From Microcoleus sp036704825 (GTDB taxonomy: Bacteria; Cyanobacteriota; Cyanobacteriia; Cyanobacteriales; Microcoleaceae), in NCBI GenBank assembly GCA_036704825.1, contig JAUBSN010000038.1, positions 1 to 64,000 on the forward strand: a stretch of 64,000 nt of DNA, given 5' to 3'. The position numbers were made by a program, and so were the translations under genes. The number at the start of each line of letters is the position of its first letter. The first letter of the stretch is position 1. Positions 59,033 to 64,000 of this stretch are shown here, in pieces. The notes beneath the pieces were generated by a model. That model made no database searches, was not told the origin of the DNA, and was given only the letters and a program-made list of their open reading frames with translations.

Positions 59033-59581
59033 TTAAGTCAAAAATGGACGCGCCAAGAAAAAGCTAGAAATTGATTTCGCGTCAATTGGTTCGCCACCTA
59101 AGATAGCTTTTTCTAATTCTTCTGGAGTGAATAGAACTGTTTCAATGTCTTCATCATCGTCTTGTGCCGGCGGCTTTTCCAGTTTTTCCAAATCTTGGGC
59201 TAAGAAAGCATAAATGATTTCGTCGGAATAACCGGGGGCGAGAAAAAATTGCCCTAATTTCTGCCATTTTCCGGCGCGATATCCGGTTTCTTCTTCGATT
59301 TCGCGTTTGATAGTTTCGGCGGGGCTTTCATTGATTTCGACTGTACCTGCGGGAAATTCTAAAATCCGCCCTTTGGCGGCGAAGCGGTATTGTCGCACCA
59401 AGACGAGTTTACCGTCGGGGGTGACGGGAACTGCAAGTGCTCCCCCAGGGTGGCGAATACATTCCCAGTCGCCTTCGGAACCGTTGGGAAGGCGGAGGGT
59501 GGCTACGTCAAAGTTAAATTTGCGCCCTTGGTAAAATAGGCGCTGTTTGAGGAGTTGGGGTAGTTCTTGACCGATCGACAT
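59033..59581 (-). CDS. Nudix hydrolase (ADP-ribose pyrophosphatase-like)
   Basis: A 182-aa protein from the ATG at 59581 (MSIGQELPQLLKQRLFYQGR). The Nudix box GTVEINESPAETIKREIEEE ends with TGY and keeps all residues of G-x5-E-x7-REUxEExGU. The preceding VLVRQYRFAAKGRILEFPAG, together with FFLAPGYSDEIIYAFLAQDL after it, is the ADP-ribose pyrophosphatase pattern. It should hydrolyse ADP-ribose or similar nucleotide sugars. It is followed by a hairpin repeat. Confidence 0.92.
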   Translation of the reverse strand: MSIGQELPQLLKQRLFYQGRKFNFDVATLRLPNGSEGDWECIRHPGGALAVPVTPDGKLVLVRQYRFAAKGRILEFPAGTVEINESPAETIKREIEEETGYRAGKWQKLGQFFLAPGYSDEIIYAFLAQDLEKLEKPPAQDDDEDIETVLFTPEELEKAILGGEPIDAKSISSFFLARPFLT

Positions 59582-59641
59582 AAGCGACAAGCGAATAATG
59601 TTTGATTGCACCGATTTAAGACATCATAGGCGATCTCATAG

Positions 59642-59673
59642 GATTTTAGATTTTAGATTTTAGATTTTAGATT
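59642..59673. repeat. Heptamer tandem repeat (GATTTTA)n
   Basis: Four to five GATTTTA units between the Nudix and folK genes, on the 5' side of the Nudix gene. Confidence 0.85.
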
Positions 59674-59762
59674 GGGAATGACTGATAACTATCACTGTTT
59701 CGAGCTTACCTGCGGTAGCATTTTGTTTGAAACTGGTACGATCCGTGAATTTTCCTCAATTT

Positions 59763-60251
59763 TTACAGTGGCAATTTTTGCACTCCGGAACAATCTGCGG
59801 TTTGCAGGAGTTGGGCGATCTCACTTTTCGTCACCGGATGCACCCAATCCGGGGCAATTTCTGCTAAAGGTACTAATACAAAAGCTCTTTCGGTCATCCG
59901 GGGATGAGGTAGAGTCAGTGTCGGAGTTTCTAGGATTAAATTGTCGTACAGCAGCAAATCTAGGTCGAGGGTTCTCGGTCCCCATTTTTCTGTGCGAATG
60001 CGATTAAATTTTATCTCGATTTCTAATAATTTTGCTAGCAATTGTTCGGGTTGCAGCGCAACTTCTAGGATGGCGCAGGCGTTGATGTAATCGGGTTGGG
60101 GCGGCCCGACGGCGGCGGTTTGATACCAGCTTGAATGAGATTTTACTGCTATTCCTGGGGTGTTGTTGAGGGTTGCGATCGCGCTAGAGAGTGTGGCGAG
60201 GGAGTCGCCTAAGTTGCTACCGAGGGCGATCGCGCATTTTGTTAGTTTCAT
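59763..60251 (-). CDS. folK: 6-hydroxymethyl-7,8-dihydropterin pyrophosphokinase (FolK)
   Basis: A 162-aa folate enzyme that moves pyrophosphate from ATP to the pterin. It begins MKLTKCAIALGSNLGDSLAT (substrate loop), then GPPQPDYINACAILEVAL and RTEKWGPRTLDLDLLLYDNL, the catalytic PRTLDLD motif, and PHPRMTERAFVLVPLAEIAP. The start at 60251 is preferred to one 21 bp upstream because the family starts at this point. It stands alone. A GA-rich repeat lies upstream. Confidence 0.94.
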   Translation of the reverse strand: MKLTKCAIALGSNLGDSLATLSSAIATLNNTPGIAVKSHSSWYQTAAVGPPQPDYINACAILEVALQPEQLLAKLLEIEIKFNRIRTEKWGPRTLDLDLLLYDNLILETPTLTLPHPRMTERAFVLVPLAEIAPDWVHPVTKSEIAQLLQTADCSGVQKLPL

Positions 60252-60307
60252 TGAAGGAAGAAGGTTCGGCAACGAGCAATGTACGGGATGTAACGGATGT
60301 AAAGGAT

Positions 60308-60367
60308 AGAAGGAAGAAGGAAGAAGGAAGAGAGAAGAGGGAAGAAGGAAGAGGGGAGAGGGAAAAA
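60308..60367. repeat. GA-rich low-complexity repeat
   Basis: GAAGGAAGAAGGAAGAAGGA, then AGAGAGAAGAGGGAAG; the same purine-rich family as 640-717 and 30888-30935, here upstream of folK. Confidence 0.75.
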
Positions 60368-60482
60368 GCCAGAATAAAGAACGATTTAGTTATCTAGCCT
60401 ACAAGCCCTATTGTCGGCAAAATCTGATTGTACAAAATATTATTTTAATCACAACTTAATAAGGTGTTAATTTTTATTGATT

Positions 60483-60986
60483 ATGATTGACAAGTGTCAG
60501 CATTTAGTTTCAAACATAATGAATTTGTACCTAAGCTTATTGTCGGGAGTCATTCTAGCAATTATCAGTTTAACAGCAAATATATCAGTATCTTTAGCAG
60601 AAACCAAGGAACGCTATCTTACCCTAGAGTCGAACGGCAGTCAATCTTTTGCGAGTTTAATGCAGCAGGCGGAAGATTTAGCGAAAGAGTCGATCGCCCG
60701 ATCGTTTCAAGAAAATCCGGCATTGACAGAAGTTACAGTCATCATTACAGCCGATCGCAGCCGGCAAAGAGTTCCGGTTTTGCGATCGAGAGTATCCCGC
60801 CGCGACTGGCAACAAGATGCGAGAATCGAACAGTGGACGAGATATTTTGCCGGTGCTCAATTGCTGCTGGGATTCAGAGACGGCAATACTTCGGGCGCAA
60901 ATGCTGGGTCTTCGCAAGCGATCGGTGTACCTGCAGCCAGTCGATCGGCATCCCGACAAAACGATCCGGGTTTTCGAGATGATTGA
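60483..60986 (+). CDS. Secreted hypothetical protein
   Basis: A 167-aa protein (shorter start at 60519 gives 155). The segment MNLYLSLLSGVILAIISLTA is a signal peptide. The mature part carries FASLMQQAEDLAKESIARSF, then TEVTVIITADRSRQRVPVLR, an alpha-beta unit, and RRDWQQDARIEQWTRYFAGA, ending with a Ser/Ala/Gln-rich disordered tail. The pattern recalls small cyanobacterial periplasmic proteins of unknown function. A GGGCATCGG repeat follows it. Confidence 0.65.
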   Translation: MIDKCQHLVSNIMNLYLSLLSGVILAIISLTANISVSLAETKERYLTLESNGSQSFASLMQQAEDLAKESIARSFQENPALTEVTVIITADRSRQRVPVLRSRVSRRDWQQDARIEQWTRYFAGAQLLLGFRDGNTSGANAGSSQAIGVPAASRSASRQNDPGFRDD

Positions 60987-61131
60987 AATATTGGTAATGG
61001 GGCATCGGGCATCGGGCATTGGTAACAAATAACAAATAACCAACAGTACGACACGGAAATCACGGATACACGGATAGATATTTTTTCCTAAATCTCTCTC
61101 TATTCCCAATTACCAGTTGCCAATTACAATA

Positions 61132-61199
61132 TTTAACTTTTTATTAACCTCAATATCTCCCTATTTTAATTAACCTTCAGGTTAACTCCTCTTAATTGA
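61132..61199 (+). promoter_or_regulatory. Candidate Pho box array upstream of phoX-like gene
   Basis: TTAA-centred octamers repeat with an 11-bp period: TTTAACTT (61132), ATTAACCT (61143), a TTAA at 61166 in phase, then ATTAACCT (61169), GGTTAACT (61180) and CTTAATTG (61191). Cyanobacterial Pho boxes are tandem PyTTAAPyPyT-type octamers with 3-bp gaps. The two sets end about 60 bp before the start codon of the DUF839 phosphatase. Confidence 0.6.
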
Positions 61200-61259
61200 A
61201 CAGTGATAGAGTTTCATACGGAATCATCAGATTAGGGATGTTGGGTTGAAAAGGAATTT

Positions 61260-63614
61260 ATGTCTAAAATAACTCGCCGACAACTGTTAATTTTCTTCGG
61301 CAGCAGTGCAGCTACCACTGTGCTTGCCCCTCAACTAACTCAAACACTATTCGGCATCAATTCCACCTCGGCGGAATCTGTTATAGGGCCACTATCTTTC
61401 ACTCCGTTAAGACTTCCCCACCCGCTGCCGATTTATCGAGAACTGCCCAGCTTCATGCCGACGGGCTTAAACGGACAGGGAACCGTGATGGCTGCCTCCC
61501 AGGATACTAAATTAACGAGTTACAGCGTTGTTGACGATGTGGTTGTGCCGCCGGAATACGAACGGTACGTGATTCTCCGCTGGGGCGATCGAGTTTTCCC
61601 CGATCCGGCAGACTATTTCGGCTACAACTGCGACTACACCGCCTTCCTACCCCTTCGCGGCAGCAATGGCGACGGCTATCTCTGGGTTAACCACGAGTAT
61701 GTAGGTTTTCCGATGTCGAAAGTGGCACCCGAAGCGCCTGCAGATGTGGCATCGTTCCCGGCGACCGATCGCGCCGTCCTCGGTATAGACTTATCGGTAA
61801 AGAATCGCGATACCCTCGGTGAATTTCTGTACAATCTCGGTGGTTCGATCGTCCGCATTACCAAACAGTCTAACGGTAGATTTGGGGCGATCGCCCGCGA
61901 CCCCCTCAACCGACGCATTCACGGACTTTCCGGCCTCGGAATCAACAGCCAGCGTGCCGACAAATACAAAGATGTGACCTCCTGGGGAACCAGACAAGGC
62001 GACGACAACTATCTCACGGGCACGGGCCCTGCGGCCACCCAAGTCTTCGCGCAAGTCAACAGCGACGGGCTGGGAAACCGCATCATCGGTACAGCCTACA
62101 ACTGTTCCGGCGGCACAACCCCTTGGGGCACAATCCTCTCTGCCGAAGAAAACTTCCAAGGTAGCGAACTATTTTTCGTGGGAGTTCAGGAAAACATCAA
62201 ACCCAACGGCGCCCAAACCGACTACCCCAAGGGCACTACCGGCGAGGAATTCGGATTAGTCGGCGAAAAATACGGCTGGATGGTAGAAGTCGATCCCCAA
62301 GATCCGAGTTTCCGCCCCCGCAAACACACGGCTTTAGGCCGTTTCCGCCACGAAAACGTCGCGATTCGCGCCGCAGCGGGCCGCAAATTAGTAGTGTACA
62401 TGGGGGACGATCGGCGCGGCGGTCACACCTGGAAATTTGTCAGCAGCGGTACTGTCACCAATCCCGCAGATAAAAACAACAGCCGCTTGTTTGAAGACGG
62501 CACTTTGTACGTCGCCCAATACAACCGCAACGGTGCGGGAAAATGGCTGCCGCTAACTATAAATAGCCCGACGAATCCGGTGCGTCCTTCTAAAGTTGGC
62601 GAGGCGGAATTAGCAAGTTTTGGCAAAGCTCAAAGAGATGCAAATACTCGCTTGCCCAAACGCAGCGGAATTGCCGGTCAAACCGAAGACGGCGGTTCTT
62701 TTGTGATGGATACAACCAACGAAGCAACAGCACTTCCTGGGTACGCGAATAAAACTCTTGCTAATTTTTACAGCAGCCAAGGTGCGGTTTTAGTTGATGC
62801 TTTCTTAGCTGCTAATTTGATTGGTGGCACTCCGACGGCGCGGCCAGAAGATTTGGAAATAAATCCTACTACTCAGGAAGTTTTCATTGCTTATACTGAC
62901 GCCGCACCGGGAAGCGACGGCTATCCAGATTCTCGCATTTTTACTGTTGCTAAATACAGTAGCGCCGTCAATAGCACCCAGCAGTCGGGAGGGCTTTACA
63001 AAATAATTGAAGACAGTCCCGACGGTGCGGGTTTGACGTTCCGCTGGCAGCGTTTGGCCCAAGGTGGAGAAGCGGGTTCAGTCTCTGGCGCGGGATTTGC
63101 TAGTGTAGACAATTTGGATTTTGACACTCAAGGCAATATTTGGGGCGTCACTGATATGTCTACTAGCACGCACAACGGTTTTGATGTCGGTGCGGCTGGA
63201 AAGCCAACGACGATCGACCATAAAAAGACTGGAAATGTATCAGATTTGACTGGAGTTTTCGGCAACAATTGGCTGTTTTACATTCCGACTTCCGGCCCGA
63301 ATGCAGGAACAGTAATTCCGTTTGCTTACGGGCCGAATCGGTGCGAAATAACGGGCCCGACTTTTGTGGGGCGAGATACGTTGTTGCTTGCGGTGCAGCA
63401 TCCGGGGGAAGATTGCCCGATCGATGACGGTACTGTACTGAGTCGGCAAATTGAAATGTTGGATTTAAACGGTGCTGTTTTTAATCAGACTCGCAGTGTT
63501 TCTCGCGGCAGTTTGTGGCCGAGTAATATTGAGAATGACAGGCGTCGATCGCCGATGCCGTCGGTGATTGGAATTCGCCGGGTGCGATCGACTCCAACGG
63601 GTCAGTTTGTTTAA
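61260..63614 (+). CDS. phoX: PhoX/DUF839-family phosphatase, Tat-exported
   Basis: A 784-aa protein. The N-terminus carries a twin-arginine motif, TRRQLLIFFGSSAATTVLA, for export of folded protein. The mature part is a DUF839/PhoX beta-propeller: NHEYVGFPMSK, STPWG-like TTPWGTILSAEENFQGSELF, then GKKLVVYMGDDRRGGHTWKF-type strands (RKLVVYMGDDRRGGHTWKFV), PEDLEINPTTQEVFIAYTDA and DNLDFDTQGNIWGVTDMSTS. The acidic residues in those loops bind Ca2+ and Fe3+ in PhoX. It would release phosphate from esters outside the cell. The upstream repeat array suggests induction on phosphate starvation. Confidence 0.88.
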   Translation: MSKITRRQLLIFFGSSAATTVLAPQLTQTLFGINSTSAESVIGPLSFTPLRLPHPLPIYRELPSFMPTGLNGQGTVMAASQDTKLTSYSVVDDVVVPPEYERYVILRWGDRVFPDPADYFGYNCDYTAFLPLRGSNGDGYLWVNHEYVGFPMSKVAPEAPADVASFPATDRAVLGIDLSVKNRDTLGEFLYNLGGSIVRITKQSNGRFGAIARDPLNRRIHGLSGLGINSQRADKYKDVTSWGTRQGDDNYLTGTGPAATQVFAQVNSDGLGNRIIGTAYNCSGGTTPWGTILSAEENFQGSELFFVGVQENIKPNGAQTDYPKGTTGEEFGLVGEKYGWMVEVDPQDPSFRPRKHTALGRFRHENVAIRAAAGRKLVVYMGDDRRGGHTWKFVSSGTVTNPADKNNSRLFEDGTLYVAQYNRNGAGKWLPLTINSPTNPVRPSKVGEAELASFGKAQRDANTRLPKRSGIAGQTEDGGSFVMDTTNEATALPGYANKTLANFYSSQGAVLVDAFLAANLIGGTPTARPEDLEINPTTQEVFIAYTDAAPGSDGYPDSRIFTVAKYSSAVNSTQQSGGLYKIIEDSPDGAGLTFRWQRLAQGGEAGSVSGAGFASVDNLDFDTQGNIWGVTDMSTSTHNGFDVGAAGKPTTIDHKKTGNVSDLTGVFGNNWLFYIPTSGPNAGTVIPFAYGPNRCEITGPTFVGRDTLLLAVQHPGEDCPIDDGTVLSRQIEMLDLNGAVFNQTRSVSRGSLWPSNIENDRRRSPMPSVIGIRRVRSTPTGQFV

Positions 63615-63637
63615 ACAAGACTTGCCCGTGAAGCTTT

Positions 63638-63701
63638 AGAAACCGGGTTTTTTGCCCAGATATGTCGTCGCAGCCGGCAGATTTGATAAAAACTCGGTTT
63701 C
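63638..63701. repeat. AAACCGGGTTTTT hairpin element
   Basis: AGAAACCGGGTTTTTT (63638-63653) faces AAAAACTCGGTTTCTT (63687-63702), 23 bp after the phosphatase stop. Confidence 0.7.
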
Positions 63702-63835
63702 TTTTGTCGAGTGCGTAAATTCTGAAATATTAGCACCACACAAATGGTAAGGTGCGTCGCCCGAAACAATCTGCAAGTTCCATTTCTCATCTGGTAGATC
63801 CGCACTCTACAAATTAGTAACAGACAAATACGAGA

Positions 63836-64000
63836 CTAAGAAAATTGTACTTGGCGATATAAATCGGCGATCGCAATTTCTAGATTCACCGATTCAAGTT
63901 GCAAGGAATCGCCCAAACCATACTCGGAGAGAACCCATTGCCCCTGTTGATTGCGCCGAAACATCTCTACTCCTGGCTGTTCGACTTGCACCAAGACATA
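63836..64000 (-). CDS. Uma2-family protein, C-terminal part (cut by window edge)
   Basis: The last 54 residues of a Uma2 protein run off the right edge: YVLVQVEQPGVEMFRRNQQG, then QWVLSEYGLGDSLQLESVNL and EIAIADLYRQVQFS. The same end pattern (SVAVEISLADLYENIEF) is seen in the Uma2 gene at 44.9 kb. Its start and active site lie outside the window. Confidence 0.8.
   Translation of the reverse strand, partial: YVLVQVEQPGVEMFRRNQQGQWVLSEYGLGDSLQLESVNLEIAIADLYRQVQFS

Noticed and set aside
60308..60367. Coding sequence in the purine-rich tract.
   Set aside because: Low complexity, no ribosome site and similar tracts sit between genes elsewhere.

Overview
The window is chromosomal DNA of a filamentous, Oscillatoriales-type cyanobacterium (Microcoleus/Oscillatoria/Phormidium-like). 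The evidence is the very high density of the HIP1 octamer GCGATCGC, cyanobacteria-type genes (cyAbrB, Ycf46-like AAA ATPase, cysteine-less Rrf2 regulator, DUF3616, several Uma2 endonucleases, PEP-CTERM protein), heptamer repeats of the STRR kind and several dispersed hairpin repeat families. The genus is an inference. No rRNA, CRISPR array, prophage or intact insertion sequence was seen; there is one tRNA (Met, CAU anticodon).

Layout. 0-6 kb: a collapsed Ser/Thr-kinase/histidine-kinase gene, its probable NarL-type response regulator, a large SPFH membrane protein, a toxin-antitoxin pair in which both genes are frameshifted, and a STAND ATPase. 6-14 kb: secreted and PEP-CTERM proteins, a membrane protein with a HEPN-like tail, a HigBA pair, DUF2470, Ycf46-like ATPase and DUF3616. 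14-25 kb: site-2 protease, a sensor fragment, cyAbrB, Rrf2, a frameshifted GFA enzyme, cobD/cbiB, pyrR, tRNA-Met, a CNNM/CorB-type transporter, a TPR protein and queC with a perfect 24-bp palindrome upstream. 25-32 kb: a pyrimidine salvage/degradation block: a codA-like deaminase divergent from a Urc1-type GTP-cyclohydrolase-II homologue, a tandem class III nucleotidyl cyclase, a Urc4/DUF1688 protein and uracil phosphoribosyltransferase. 32-41 kb: envelope-type proteins, two glycosyltransferases, a SulP transporter, DinB and ABM-fold proteins. 41-50 kb: polyprenol/phytol-kinase-like protein and a split cobalt ECF transporter (cbiMNQ and cbiO) with two cobalamin riboswitches. 50-64 kb: FAD oxidoreductase, RDD-pentapeptide protein, tandem-duplicated Uma2 genes, photolyase, Nudix hydrolase, folK, and a PhoX/DUF839 phosphatase behind a candidate Pho box.

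How genes work together. The best system candidate is the Urc block. Urc1, Urc4 and uracil phosphoribosyltransferase are the core of the uracil-catabolic (URC) route known from some yeasts and bacteria. Here the set is joined to a cytosine-deaminase-like gene, and a two-domain nucleotidyl cyclase sits inside it, its stop codon overlapping the urc4 start (ATGA). The second candidate is the cobalamin regulon: one riboswitch precedes cbiMNQ; a near twin precedes an uncharacterised 146-aa protein, a methyltransferase and cbiO. The region is also marked by repeat invasion: extragenic repeats lie between genes, sit in frame inside a glycosyltransferase, and scar the broken kinase gene.
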